Below are positions 11,256 to 23,565 of a DNA stretch of 64,000 nt, piece by piece; the first letter of the stretch is position 1, and every line of letters begins with the position of its first letter. Below the pieces are notes generated by a model. That model did not search any database. It was not told the DNA's origin and saw only the letters and a program-made list of their open reading frames with translations. The position numbers and the translations under genes were made by a program. Source of the DNA: Sthenelais limicola (taxonomy: Eukaryota > Annelida > Polychaeta > Phyllodocida > Sigalionidae). The stretch is from positions 77,679,178 through 77,743,177 of the forward strand of contig OW804098.1 of NCBI GenBank assembly GCA_942159475.1, given 5' to 3'.

Positions 11256-11480
11256 ATACATGTATGCTGGTGTTGTGTCTAGACACCAGATGTTTCAGCT
11301 CAGGTTGAATCAGTTGAATCAGCTCAGGTTCCTGTTGGAACCTGAGCTGATTCGAAGAGCTTAGAGTAAAAGGGACAGAGCAAACAAACAGAGAGCTTTC
11401 TAAAGCTGATATCAGGGTTCTAACTAAAGCGCCGCGCCGCGCTGAGAGAACCTGCCGCCGCGCTGACAATTTGACAAGGT

Positions 11481-12135
11481 TTTTTTTTCATCTACATTGT
11501 CTAGGGTCTTGCTCCCAACTGCAAAATGCCATTGAAATGCTCCAAACCGCAAATGTCATTAAAATCCCATTAGGACGGACATTTTTTTTCATCTACATTG
11601 TCTAGGGTCTTGCTCCCAACCGCAAAATGCCATTGAAATGCTCCAAACCGCAAATGTCATTAAAATCCCATTAGGACGGAAATTTTTTTTTTTCATTTTT
11701 TTTTCATCTACATTGTCTAGGGTCTTGCTCCCAACCACAAAATGCCATTGAAATGCTCCAAACCGCAAATGTCATTAAAATCCCATTAGGACGGAAATTT
11801 TTTTTTTCATTTTTTTTTCATCTACATTGTTTAGGGTCATTAAAATCCCATTAGGACAGAAATTTATTTTTTCATTTTTTTTTCATCTACATTGTCTAGG
11901 GTCTTACTCCCAACCGCAAAATGCCATTGAAATGCTCCAAACCGCAAATGTCATTAAAATCCCATTAGGACGGAAAAAATTTTTTTCATTTTTTTTTCAT
12001 CTACATTGTCTAGGGTCTTGCTCCCAACCGTAAAATGCCATTGAAATGCTCCAAACCGCAAATGTCATTAAAATCCCATTAGGACGTAAATTTTCTTATT
12101 TTAATTTTTTTTTTCATCTACATTGTCTAGGGTCA
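11481..12135 (+). repeat. ~114-bp minisatellite (seven starts)
   Basis: The word CATCTACATTGTCTAGGG recurs at 11489, 11590, 11705, 11819 (variant GTTTAGGG), 11884, 11998 and 12115, giving spacings of 101, 115, 114, 65, 114 and 117 bp. Each unit also carries CCATTGAAATGCTCC, TCATTAAAATCCCATTAGG and long T runs. The fourth unit has lost its centre. A 68-codon open frame across it is repeat-derived. Confidence 0.95.
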
Positions 12136-13473
12136 ATTGGGACTAAGCTCTGTTACTTCCTTTTCATCCCTTTCCTTTTCATCATGATGAAAATTTTCCA
12201 GTCACAACACTAACACCAACAAATAACTGATATAATCAAGAAAGGAAGCTCTTGAGCAACATTGAATCTAAGTGTGACTGCTACTTTAAGTGAGTAGTGA
12301 AACTCAAAATGAGCACTGAGGAAAGACCAAGTGAATGAGTGAGGGAGAATGGGGTGGAAGGAAGCTATTTTTAGATGTTTACCATATCAGGACTTTGGGG
12401 GAACAGGGCAATTAAAGTGCCTAAGATCACTATTTGACTATATGTCATTTGGAAATGTGTTTGTAGTTTTCGATGACCTGCACAAGTAAGAACATTTGTG
12501 TGGAATACCAACACTATATATTCCTTAGATTAACTGATATTTGTTGATGAAGAATGGGGCAGAGATTCCATTGGGGGATTCAAATCTGAGAGTGAAGTAA
12601 CTTGACCATAAGGTGCTGCCCTCAGTGCATGGTGAAGTAGGAGCGAGGCAGGACGTACATAGTGACATATCTACCCTGTCCCATCCAGCTGGTATCACTT
12701 AACCAATTATGATAAGAGCGGTTGGGACTTCCCCAACGACATACTTGCCTGTAACTGTTAGAGTCTCTGGGTGCCTGAGGCACCCTACGAAATTGGAGTG
12801 CTAAACCCTTAAATATTCTAAATATATTTATCTGATACATTAATGCTCCTGGGTATTCATTATCGGGAGCTTAGTGATATGTGTCACTTTAACAACTGCG
12901 GTATCAGTGTCCAGTTTCTGATAGATACCAGCTGATGTGTTGGCATGAAGCCAAAATGTCTGAGAATGACTCCCTCTGCTCTCTTCCTTCATAATAGGAG
13001 TTGCTGTGGGTAAAACAGGCCTTGTGTTTTGACTCAACAGGGCCTGTTAGAGTCATTAGCTTGATATGACGCTCGACAAAGATTTCGTCCAAGCTCTTAT
13101 GAGCCACAACTGTGTACCTCCAGTGTACCCCCATTTATCTTCAGTGTACCTCCAGTGTATATATAATTAAATCAATGGACTAATTTGACTGATTGACAAT
13201 TTCGACTTTATGATTGACTTTCTGACTTTACTGTTCGTATAAAGGAAAAATTAGACAAATTAGTACCGGTCTCGCATCCTTGGGCCATTAGGCACTCAAA
13301 TCTAATCAACTTCCAACTGTCAACTAAATTGTACTGCTAAACGAATCAGCTAAGTATTGCTTTCTTGTTATAATGTTTAAGACCGGGAGATCCTTAATCT
13401 GAACAATGTATTTAATTTGAGAAGGTCAGTGGAAAAAATCTGAAAAAATGGGCTTTCTATAAATATAAATTAA
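12136..13473. other. No recognised feature
   Basis: Non-coding sequence without familiar motifs. A short duplicated word (CAGTGTACCTCCAGTGTA) lies at about 13119-13160. Confidence 0.5.
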
Positions 13474-13761
13474 AGAATTACCGTAGGCTATGCTAGAAAG
13501 ATACTCAAAGAATATAGGGATGGAAAAATTCAACAGGAGAAAGCTCTCTCTGATAGATTGAAGTTTCTTCAAGATATTGAACCAAAAACTGAAGATATTT
13601 GTTTGGAAATTGAAAAGAACAGAGGTGAGTTGGCCAGTATTGAGATTGAGAAGGAAAGAAAATATGTTCTCAGATCGAAATTTAAATGGTTGATGGATGG
13701 TGAGAAGCCAACTAGATATTTTTTAAGATTGCCAAAAGAATTCAATGCTTCTAGACAATGA
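13474..13761 (+). pseudogene. Tx1/L1-like LINE ORF2 fragment (linker before RT)
   Basis: An open frame of about 95 codons matches the segment between endonuclease and reverse transcriptase in L1/Tx1-type ORF2 proteins. It has a charged helical stretch followed by RSKFKWLMDGEKPTRYF, which corresponds to the family pattern R.+.KW...GEK.TKYF. It stops shortly afterwards (FNASRQ, stop). No catalytic region follows directly. Other + strand pieces of a similar LINE lie at 18.4-19.0 and 21.6-22.4 kb in the expected 5'-to-3' order, so this may be one dismembered copy. Confidence 0.7.
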
Positions 13762-14834
13762 GGCGACATGGCATAATTAAAATTATGCACTGCATAATAA
13801 CCTAAGCTCGAAAATTCACCCCTTGCCTCTGGCCGGAGACTTCTTACACAGGATCCGCTAAGATTCCAAAATAATGCCCTAGGCCTATTTCTTGCATTAT
13901 CTCGTCCAAATTATACCATAAGGAACAGATTTAACCAAGGAATTTAAGCTGTTACTAGTGTAATTACTGCATACCAAACCGCACGCGGTAATGCCTCTAG
14001 GATTCTAGTCCCGGCCCCAGCACTCAGATACAAAAATGACACGCACGCTCGTTCCCATTTCCGCGGAGATAGGGGTCTTTTGGAGGAAACTTCGCATGTC
14101 CTTGAAAACCTAACAAAGGGTCTTTTTTTCTGGATGACTTCACGAAAATGGAAAAAAGGGGTCTTAAATGGGCAGGTAAAGAGTCTGCCCAAGCACTTCA
14201 AATGATCCTAGGACGTCTAAAATGCATCGACGGCAGTGCATTTCTCTATCTGCATCAATATAGTTAATTTCCCAGAAGGGATATATAACTGCTGTTAAAA
14301 CACGAAACTAGGATGTTACTATTGTAACTAACTGTAACTATTACAGGATGCAACGGATTTATCCTGTCTCTATGATAATGTGGGTTGGGCACTTCTGTTT
14401 TAAAGATTAGTTGGCCTGTGTTAGTTCTATTAGTAGGGTTAGGACTAGCCTTCCCGACGACCCTCCCACTTGTGTATAGGCAACGCAGACAGAAAGTTTT
14501 TCTTTCAATATAGGCCTAGCTTTTGTTGTTCAACAATGATCTCAGGTGTTGCCTACTTAAAAATCCGGTGATGAATGTAGGGGGTAGTGTGGCCATAATT
14601 GAGTAGAACAATTGATTATATAAGTTTTATTTTACATTGTGCATTGCTTGTTTGTAACTCATCAGTCATTTACGGAGTATTTGTAGTATAAAAATAAATA
14701 AATTATTGACTACTTTGTATTGAAAGATGCAAATTGTCTGTGTTATATTATGAAGGAGGTTATAATGAACTCAGAAAGAACAGTTATACAACTAGACTAG
14801 GCAAAATCCACCTAAACATCACTCTTAATACTCC
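13762..14834. other. No gene; short copy of an A/G-run repeat
   Basis: Non-coding. The part at about 14060-14170 (GGGGTCTTTT, AAAAAGGGGTCTT) resembles the AAAAAGGGG-containing sequence at 18060-18340 and inside the 36116-36817 transposon, so it is probably another remnant of that kind. Confidence 0.45.
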
Positions 14835-17800
14835 TAGGAGCATTTTTGAGTACAAAGGTGCATCAGCACTTTTTTGGCTAATTTGGGTGTGCTGAACACG
14901 AAAATATCCACACATAATATGTGTTTTTCACTTATTTCTGAGAAAAATCATAAAAAAACATATATGGTCATGTGATACCTCAAAATGATGGTAATGCAGA
15001 GGGGAATCCATTTCTGATATTCTCATTGTTGTAAGGACATGTTATAGCATATTAGGCCATACCATAGCAAAACAATCTGAATAAAAAGTCCATACATTCC
15101 TGGCTATAACTTCATCGTTCAATCAGTTGAAGAACTGCGTTGTGTATGTGGCCTGTACACAAGTAGTACATCAACTTGATTGAATGTAATATTATTGGCA
15201 TATCAATATTGCTATGAAGGATATAAATTCATGAAGGCAATTCAGAGACAGAGACATGTTTAGAAATATATATAATGTACAAAATCAGAGGTACAGTGCA
15301 ATGGTTACAAGCCAACCTTCATAAAGTGTTGTATCCATTCACTTATGTTGCTGTAGACACCTGCACTTTTATCACACTAACTATTTTGAAGTGCATGGTA
15401 GAATGGTGTTCCTGCAACCTCAATGTTGATTTGTACTCCCAGTCTTGCATTGACTCGATGTCAGTGATATGCAAGCTATCAGTTACAGCATCTTTGGTCA
15501 TAAGGATGGGCACAAATTGCTGGTACTTTAGTTTCCACCCAAGTGTTGTAGGGTCAGGAATGTATAAGTCATAAATTCTAAACCAGGGCTTAGTAATGGG
15601 CACATTGAGTATGCAGCATCAGTGCATCAGCAGTGGATGGCAACGCTTTTCCAAACAAAAGTAACCTTGCATTATCAATTGATGTTGCTCCTGGTATCTT
15701 GTATACATAGCACAAGAACTTCTGACCAGCACATTCTAAAATCTTGACTTTGCTAGTTATTTGGATGAGCCAACTAGTTAGGCCCATAATTAGCCAAGTT
15801 GGCTGGAAGTGGCACATTCCTATTGTCAACCAGTTTCCAAATGGGTACTTTTGTTTCTGGTGGTGCTTTCCTGTCTGTGCTTTGATAGTAATGTCTTTGT
15901 ACTGGTCAAATAAAAGATCAATTCTTCCAAATGCATTTCCCACTTTCAGAACTGTATCACTAAAGACATCTGTGTAATCCAATCCAACTATCTTCCAGCT
16001 ACATATACTCTGCATAGTGTTACAATCTGCTTTAAGAATGATGTTTTTATCCTTTGTCTGTCCCTTTTTCTTGATTTTGTAGAAGCAACTGAAAGTAAGG
16101 GTATTATTCCTCACCATTGGATCATTGAAGTTTTCAGGTGTTTTGATCAGCCACAGATGTTTCTAATTGTCTCTGGCCCCTGGAATATACTGTACTTGCA
16201 CCCTGAATCGCAATTGTCAAAAGATAGTTGTTTGACAGATTACGTAAGAATTCCATTGCAGAGAACAATCAAGATTAGCAAGTTGGTCATCCTCATCCTT
16301 CTTATCTCTTTCCATATGGATTGTCTGACTTTCATTGAGAACAATGTCATTCTTCTCAACATTCTAGTTGCATATATACAGTGATGCTGATGTGGGGACA
16401 GAGATTGTAGGAGGGTGCCCCTCTGATCACAGCCGATCTAGTTTTGGTGATGCCTATAATTCCACCAGCACCTTTCCCTACTTTGTTGATCCACTACAGT
16501 GCATCATCATCAGCTATCTGGTTGACCTGTCTGTCAGAAAGTGTGACAATGAAGTTTCCATGTTCAAATGTGGTCAGTACATGAAGTGGAAGATTGCCCA
16601 TCTCTGTAAGGTAGACTGAACCCCTCTTTGCATAGTTGGTATGATCATACCATATGAAATTTGGTAGCATCTTCTTGAAGGCCTCAATGTGGAGGGGCAA
16701 GTCAGCATTACAGTAGGCCCTTATCAGCTGTAGAAGAGTCCTAACCATGTCCTTGTTCTGCCACCAGTACAGAAAGTTAATGTTCACTTTTGCTTTCTTA
16801 TTTGCAAAGTCTGATTTATGTCAACATTCTCTAGAAGAGTGACTATTTCTCCTGATGAAGCTAATACCTCAATGTCTTGCACAAGGTTTAAACCTTTTGT
16901 TATACCTCATTTAATAATCAATATTAATTAATACAGCATTTCTCTTGGTCGCAGTGCACCTGCCAATTACTGTGAAGGGATTACCTGATGGTAATCCATT
17001 CAGGTATTTAACAGGTGCCTCCTGCACCTAAAAGGGAACTTGCCATTACCTATTTCACCTGGTACATACCATCTTCATACGGCAATAAACAGTTCATACT
17101 CTACCAGTTCTTCAGTCCTTTATGTTACATCAATTATAACACTTTCTCAGAGAGATAGCTGAGAAAATTGGGGAGCAGAATCCTTGAAAGGGCATGGCGT
17201 GTGATTTTGTGAGCATGCATTGCCTTGTTGTAGTCATTGTAGCCTTGTTGTAGTCAACCATTATTACAGTATAATACTGGCAAAGTTGCTCTGATACATA
17301 CATGCACCTCAGTGTTAAGTGTGTCCACTTCATGGGTAGGTGCTTGGATGGTGGGCATATAACCAATTTTTGTCATTTCGATTGTTGGTGCATTTCTCTG
17401 TATCTCTGATTTTGTACAATTGTATATATTTCTAGTCTCTGAATTGCATCCATGAATCTATAGCCTTCTGTTAGCATATAGGGAGAGCTTATAAGAAGCA
17501 TCCTATCAGAGTTATGTACTACTTAGGTGCATAGGCACCATACACATGGCAGTTCTTCAACTGGTTCAACTATGATGTTATAGCCAGGAATGTATGGACT
17601 TTTTATTTAGATTGTTTTCCTATGATATGCTCTAATATGCTATAACAAGTCCTGACAACTATGAGACTATCAGAAATGGATTCCCCTCGGCATTACCATC
17701 ATTTTGAGGTATCACATGACCATATATGTGTTTCTGATGATTTTTGTCAAAAAATGAGTGAAAAACACATGCTATGTGTGAATATTTGGTTGTCATGGTA

Positions 17801-18052
17801 ACCGAATTGCTGTGACATCCAGGTAAGTGTGTAAAATGGATTGTCCTCTCAATTTCCATCATTTTGAGGTATCACATGACTATATATGTGTGTTTTATGA
17901 TTTTTCTAAAAAATGAGTGGCAGCCATTTTTGTTTTTGATTTTTGACAAGGAAGGAGTCAGATTTCAGCTTGGCAACAGTGATTTTCGTGTTCAGCACAC
18001 CCAAATTAGCCAAAAAAGTGCTGATGCACCTTTGTACTCAAAAATGCTCCTA
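14835..18052 (-). mobile_element. 3.2-kb DNA transposon with long inverted ends
   Basis: The outer ~70 bp at the left (GGAGCATTTTTGAGTACAAA..., from 14835) are repeated inverted at the right, ending near 18052. Inverted similarity extends inwards for several hundred bases, to about 15300 on the left and 17380 on the right. The right arm contains an extra tandem copy of a ~160-bp part (ATCATTTTGAGGTATCACATG at 17698 and 17860). The only visible flank repeat is TA beside GGAGC. The interior carries minus-strand remnants of one protein (15343-16787). The inverted ends plus an internal gene indicate an autonomous DNA transposon that has since decayed. I cannot name its superfamily. Confidence 0.75.
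15343..16787 (-). pseudogene. Broken gene of an uncharacterised repeat-associated protein family
   Basis: Read on the minus strand, the pieces line up in one order. First comes AFKKMLPNFIWYDHTNYAK and a GNFIV...NQIADDDALE segment (16787-16494). Then a frame change leads to GGIIGITKTRSAVIRG and YNLCPHIS (about 16490-16385). Next is FGRIDLLFDQYKDITIKAQT (within 16117-15590), then KILECAGQKFLCYVYKIPGA and ADALMLHTQCAHY, then IPDPTTLGWKLKYQQFVPI (15603-15343). The C-terminal part, in another frame, shows spaced cysteines (SQCKTG, GCRN, PCTSK). I recognise this order from large proteins that are abundant and uncharacterised in cnidarian, mollusc and deuterostome genomes. Many frameshifts and stops make this copy non-functional. 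Its place between inverted ends suggests a transposon-encoded protein, possibly the transposase. Confidence 0.6.
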
Positions 18053-18059
18053 AGATTGA

Positions 18060-18345
18060 GAATTTCTCATCTGTTTCCCAGTCTAAACAGTATGTCTTTA
18101 AAAATGTCATCGTTTTTAAGAAAAAGGGGGTTAATTTTATGTCTTTTGAAATGTCATCGTTCTAATGAAAAGGGGGTTAATTTTAAAAATGTCAGCGTTT
18201 TTCAGAAAAAAGGGGTGTTTTTTAGGGCTGAAAAGTCGGCGTTTTCATGGAAAAAGGTACTTTTTCAGCTCAAAATCTGCGGAAAAGGGTATACATGTTT
18301 TCTGATAGGTGGAACAAGCCTATGTCCTACTTTTTGTATCTGAGT
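18060..18345 (+). repeat. Degenerate ~60-bp repeats with AAAAAGGGG words
   Basis: Phrases such as GTCATCGTTTTTAAGAAAAA, GTCATCGTTCTAATGAAAAG and GTCAGCGTTTTTCAGAAAAA recur three or four times, each followed by GGGG. This lies immediately right of the 3.2-kb transposon. Open frames crossing it are incidental. Confidence 0.6.
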
Positions 18346-18479
18346 GTAGGGGCCAGAATTCTAGTTCTGAAGCCATGACAGCATGCTCGATCTCTCTTGC
18401 ACCATGCGCATGGGATTCCAGACAGCAACTAAGTGCTAGTTTACAGACCTAATACAAAACTAATAATGGTAACATTTCT

Positions 18480-18955
18480 AGGTGGGTTGATATGCCCTCT
18501 GGCCAACGGCAGGGATGTCCCTGTTCACCTTTTCTCTTCTGACTAGTTGCAGAAGTTATGGCTCAAAAGATTAATGCATTGAATGGGGTATTAGGTATCA
18601 TTATTGGAACTTCTGAAATTCGTTTAGCCCAATTTGCTGATGATACCACCTTAATAGCAATTAATAGGCGCTCCATAGAGAAAATGCTCCTAGAAGTTGA
18701 TACTTTTGGAAAACATTAAATAAATAATAACACCACAACCTCAAACTTCAGTTTTTGCAATTTATTTTGGCATGTGTTGGTACTTTAAGGCACACTTTTG
18801 GAAAACATTCTGGATTACAACTTAATATCTCAAAATCACAGATCTTAGCTATTAACCCCACTAATTATTTCTGGGATCGCCCCGCCCCGATCCCAGAATT
18901 ACCATTGGTACAGACCGTGCCCGTTAGTTACCGGTGTATTGAGGTCAAATCGTAA
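18480..18955 (+). pseudogene. Tx1/L1-like reverse transcriptase core fragment
   Basis: 18480-18720 translates, with one in-frame stop, to a reverse transcriptase segment. It has SGQRQGCP (motif QGCPLSP), then LVAEVMAQKI, and the catalytic FADDTTLIA with its two aspartates. A small duplication or rearrangement follows (ACTTTTGGAAAACATT occurs at 18703 and 18797). The next segment, HSGLQLNISKSQILAI (18797-18870), is the thumb motif SGL.LN..KS. This is the palm and thumb of an L1/Tx1-type element and continues the fragment at 13474. It is inactive. Confidence 0.75.
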
Positions 18956-18959
18956 ATTA

Positions 18960-19105
18960 ACCCACTTTTCCTGACCCAGATACTGCACCCACACCCTGGG
19001 CATGTGCTGCCTTGACCCAGATCCTACCCCGTTCCTACCCCGATCACGTGATTACCCCGACCCAGATACCTTTCCTGACCCAGATACCGACCCAGATTTT
19101 GAAGC
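18960..19105 (+). repeat. Irregular CTGACCCAGATACC repeats
   Basis: The word GACCCAGAT occurs five times within about 140 bp, mixed with TACCCCG words. It is a short, degenerate minisatellite. Confidence 0.65.
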
Positions 19106-21220
19106 GCATACGCAAACCGATTCCACTTGCCTTGGCCGGCCAGATCATTGAAATAAACTCTGAATTATGAATGTTTGGAAGACTTTTGAAAATAATCATT
19201 GATCGGATAGCTTTAATACATGTTATACTTAGAGTTTTAAATAATTATTTCCCTCCGATAATGCGATTTTAAGCGTTTTGGGGTGATTCTCCGTGGTGAT
19301 GTCTGTATCTTCCCTTGCCGTTGCCGCTGCCGGCCACAGCTATCCCACTCGTGTCAACATTTGATGCGTTTTTTAGAACAAACCAATGATTTTACACAAT
19401 AATCCTGGCAAATGAGGTTGAAAACAAGGTTAGGTTAGATGATCTTGCATTTATATTCAGTCGATGGTTAATCATTACGGCTTCCGTAGTATACATGAGC
19501 ATAGGGGCTCTAATGATATGAGATACGGTGGACATAAGGGTCCGCCAGCACGATCATGCCGGCAACAAGGCCCGCCACGGCGTGGACAGCGACAAGGCCG
19601 GCCAACACAACCGCCTTACCGTAGGTAGTCACACGCATGCGCATGAGGCAAAGTAAAAAACAATGGCGACAGAGAGCATGCTTCCGACGAGGTGGAGGTG
19701 GTCAAATCGTGATATTTCCACCAAAGGAATATCGCCACACGTTAATATGTTCATAAACTATTGTTTGGGATAGTATTTGAAGTTGACATGACTCATTTAC
19801 GCAGATTATATGGATATTATTGTGTCAGCGCCCAGAAACAGCTCAGAAACATGGCGGCCGCACCGGGTTTGCTCGAAGCATGTGCGATCAGTGAAATCAT
19901 AAAAGATACAAATAAAAAGGTTGGTTAGATTTAATTCGATTTCCAAGCCTATGTCAGTCCTGTTTGCCTCGAGAACTTCTACATGTTCTGGCTTAGTGAA
20001 AACATGGCGGCCACGTATCGGTGAAATCTGGCTGTGTGTAGACCTACCAGCCAAAAAAATGCACTGCGTAATTCTGTTAGGAACATCAACATGTTAAAAA
20101 ATGGACAAATATGGTTGGAATCGTGAGAAATCTGCTAATATATAGGCTAGTATCACTCAATATAAACTCTTATGAGCCACATTGAATGATATGTCATGTT
20201 GATTTGACTATACTGACAGGGATGCCATTTCTCAGTCTGGTGACTGAAATCAGTCAATTCTATAATTTCGATTATTTTGTTCAAATTCTCTGAAAATAGA
20301 ATATGTAATATAGATTTTGCCATTGCTTGTGATATCAATAGCTATTCTGCCTTCATAGTGCCAAATTTCGAACACTTGTGAGGCCCATGCTTAGCCTGGC
20401 CAGGCTCTGACTGAAGTGCATTACTGACTGAGGTTTTCATAGGGATATGACCCCCTCATTTGCCACTCGTCGGGCATCCACTAGCCCATGGCCTGACAGG
20501 GCTCTGTAGCATACGGTCTGCCCCGAGTATATTCCTGACTGATGCCCGTCTAACTGCACTGGGCAGCTACTACTAGAGAATACTGTTCTCTCATTGGTTA
20601 ATATTTAGCACATGTTGCGAGCTGCTAAAAGCAGTTTAAAATAAATATTAAATTAAAGACATCATCACAATCATTTCCTAATTTCCCCTCCTTATGTAAT
20701 TTATCGGCAAATTCCGAAAAGAAAAATTATAAATATATAATTCTAATTATCAGCCAATCACAGCCCAGTATTTTCATTCACCCCGGAGCTAGTTAGCTTC
20801 TGATGACCGCGTGTTTTGGATCGACCAAGGCCAAGTCAATCATAACACACACTGAGCTACATATCTGGATATCTATTTGATAACATCTTACAATGGCTTT
20901 GCCAGCGTTAAATGAAGGGTTGTGGATAGTATATGGATATACATGCTGTCTCCTTGGTAAAGGAATGGGTTGCCGACTGCCTTCCCTGAACCCACCAAGT
21001 CAAAAGTAAAGAGCTGAGCTTGGGACTCGCCAGTGAGAAGAGTTTAGCTGAGTTTGGTACTATGAAGGTAGAATAGCAATTTATATCACTCCTAACAAGC
21101 CTCTAAATATGTTCAGTAAATTTTACAGACCCCGACTGGCATCCCTGATTATGTATACATGAACTTAGAATCTGTGATATTGTGTAATTATTACAAGGTT
21201 TGATTCATATAGGCCTAAGC
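19106..21220. other. No recognised gene
   Basis: Mixed sequence with two ACATGGCGGCC words (19848 and 20004) and GC-rich GCCGGCC stretches near 19130-19600. Such words occur in promoters and in LINE 5' ends, but I see no linked coding region. The 82-codon minus frame at 19806-20054 has no familiar motif. Confidence 0.45.
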
Positions 21221-21222
21221 TG

Positions 21223-21445
21223 TAAATTTAATCAAATGAACCAACTAAATTAATACTTTACCCTACTTATGAATACTTTACCCTACTTATCCTGTGTAAA
21301 TTTAATCAAATGAACCATTGAATACTTTACCCTACTTACTTTACCCTACTTATTCTGTGTAAATTTAATCAAATGAACCAATCCAATGAATACTTTACCC
21401 TACTAATACTCTACCTTACTTTACCCTACTTACCCTATATAAATT
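21223..21445 (+). repeat. ~65-75-bp minisatellite (TACTTTACCCTACTTA)
   Basis: AAATTTAATCAAATGAACCA starts units at about 21225, 21298, 21360 and partially 21440. Each unit contains one to three copies of TACTTTACCCTACTTA. Confidence 0.9.
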
Positions 21446-21614
21446 TAGTATATAATTCAACTTTCAATAATATTCAACCGTTTAATAATTTGTACACAAA
21501 TTATTTGAGAATACTATACACAATAGAAATTCAAATATTACTTATAATTGCGACTACGATCCCAGAACTATCTTTCGTAAGAAGATTATCACTTGTTATC
21601 CTATACATGGATGC

Positions 21615-22430
21615 CACCTAATAGAAGTTCTGGGTCTTAAAATATCTGCTGAGCCAAAACTGAGAGAAAAAACTTTGAGTGAGATCATGGCTAAAGTCAG
21701 TAATATAAAAGACCACTTACACTTAAGGGTCGTGTTCTAATAGCTAATGTAATTATTCTTCCACAATTTTATTACTACATGTCATCTAGAACATTAGACA
21801 TGGACAGGATCAAATCCTGAAGGATATTAAATCCACTATCCAGGATTTCTCTGTGGAATAACTCCTCATCAAAAGTTAAGTGGGAGACCTTGGGCCTAAT
21901 TCCTACATACAAAGGGGGCTTGGGCCTACAAGATCCATATGTTCGTTACAAAGTATTTGTCTTGAAAAATGTTATCAATCTAACTGCTCAAAATAATGTA
22001 TCTGAACGTTTTGTCAACCATTTACTTGAAAATATTGTTCCTAATTTTAGTACATTTCTCAACTCCAAGTTAAAGAAACAACTGGTTACCAAATCCTTGA
22101 AATATAATAAGCTTTTCAAGATATGGAGTGACTTAACTTCTTTTCCAGTAGAAACTGAAAAAGCACTTTTGCAAGAACAATTATGGTATAACAAGTTTAT
22201 TTACATCCCAGGTTCTACTGATTTCAGCTATGTTTGTCAACAGGGATATTATCTCTGTTGCAGACTTGTATAATTTTGATGAAATTATCTCATATAATAG
22301 ATTAGTACGTAAGTTGGGAAGGAAGATAACATGGCTTCAATATAATGGAATTGTAACAATGGAAGTTTGTATTCATATCATGTTAAACTTTAATCCCCAT
22401 AGTTTGCTCATGGGGAAAATGTAGACAGAC
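21615..22430 (+). pseudogene. Tx1/L1-like LINE ORF2 C-terminal fragment
   Basis: Across several frames the sequence gives LREKTLSEIMAKVSNIKDH, then GRVLIANVIILPQFYYYMS (the L1-type pattern SL.GR..V.......F.Y), then LIPTYKGGLGLQDPYVRYK (the GGL.L motif) and finally LLQEQLWYNKFIYIPGS (21890-22270). The last part resembles IRKERLWGNKLIVFKK in the minus-strand LINE at 61.3-62.8 kb, so both belong to the same broad clade. It is frameshifted and lacks the C-terminal zinc-knuckle. Confidence 0.7.
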
Positions 22431-23375
22431 AAAATTAAAATCCTATAGTATATATATATATGTTGCAAGGGTATGATTAAATATCCAGAGGAAGATATAC
22501 CACATTATGAATATTAAAGATTTATTTAGAAGTATAGTATTATTAAACAGAGGCATCAGAGGCATTCAATAAGTGTATTTTCTTTCCTGATAAGGTATGG
22601 GTGACATAGTGTGATTCTATTGGAGAAGAAAATTCAAATTCAAAATTTGTTGGGCAATAATTTTCAGTATGGACGAAGGTTTTGCACTTAATTTATCATC
22701 TTTATAATTGTGAATTTTTGGTAGGGTACAACATATATGCAAATTTCTAAATGGTATATAGTTTGAATTGTATTGTGGTGCGCCCCCCCCCCCCCCTCCC
22801 TCATCCACCCCAATATATGATCAAAATATATGTACTTGCATATTTCCCAATGTAACTTAGTAGGGTACCAAAGGTCAAACCTAGAACTTGTCCCCCTCCC
22901 ATTTCAAATTAGCTTCAGACGCCCCTGTAGTAAGCTACTCCTATGCCAGAACTGCCATTGTAGGTTTCCACCCAACCATGATTATGATATTTTTATAATT
23001 TACAATGTTTTTGTAAAAGACATGTTTATCATCTATGAACAGTATATATGGGTTATAGTGCCTCCTACACTCCCCTCACAGAGTTAAATCTATAAGTAAT
23101 TTACTATTTTTCATGAGTGTAGCTAATTTTACTATATATATAGTGCAGGTGAAAACTTGTGATCCTGTGAAACACTAATTCTATGGTTCCTGAAAAAAAA
23201 ACCATGTGTACCACTGCTGCTGCCATAGTCGGTATGTGTGGCTGGGGAAAAGGGAGGGGGATCAAAAATAGATATTTGAGGGAAAAGTGGGGTCAAAACA
23301 CTACATTTTGAAATCCAAGGGTCAAAATTCTATGCAAGTCGAACAAGTTATAAGTTTATTAAGTTAATCAATGAT
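22431..23375. other. Non-coding, with a short poly-C tract
   Basis: Contains a TA microsatellite (22447-22462) and a poly-C tract (about 22783-22800). I see no supported gene. Confidence 0.5.
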
Positions 23376-23565
23376 TTAATCAACTATTTTTCTGTTTAAC
23401 TTTATAATCAGTTTAACTTAATGTACCGGTATATATTCTGCGTTTCCATAGGAAACGACTTCTTCGTTTCAATTATTTGTGCACAAATTAATCAACTCTT
23501 TTTTTTTATTTAACTTTATAATCAGTTTAACTTAATGTATATATATTCTGCGTTTCCAAATGCGC
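23376..23565 (+). repeat. ~115-bp direct repeat
   Basis: TTTAACTTTATAATCAGTTTAACTTAATGTA and TATATTCTGCGTTTCC occur in the same order at about 23395-23445 and 23510-23560. The copies are separated by a divergent CGTTTCAATTATTTG spacer. Confidence 0.85.

Noticed and set aside
15744..15977. Hydrophobic + strand frame in the 3.2-kb transposon
   Set aside because: It is antisense to the minus-strand family remnants that have recognisable motifs.
14835..18052. Assignment to Tc1/mariner from the TA flanks
   Set aside because: TA alone is weak, the inverted ends are far longer than usual and the internal protein has no D-D-E/D mariner pattern that I can see.
21223..21445. Telomere-like repeat (TTACCCTA words)
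   Set aside because: The full unit is 65-75 bp with unrelated sequence; no runs of TTAGGG/CCCTAA.
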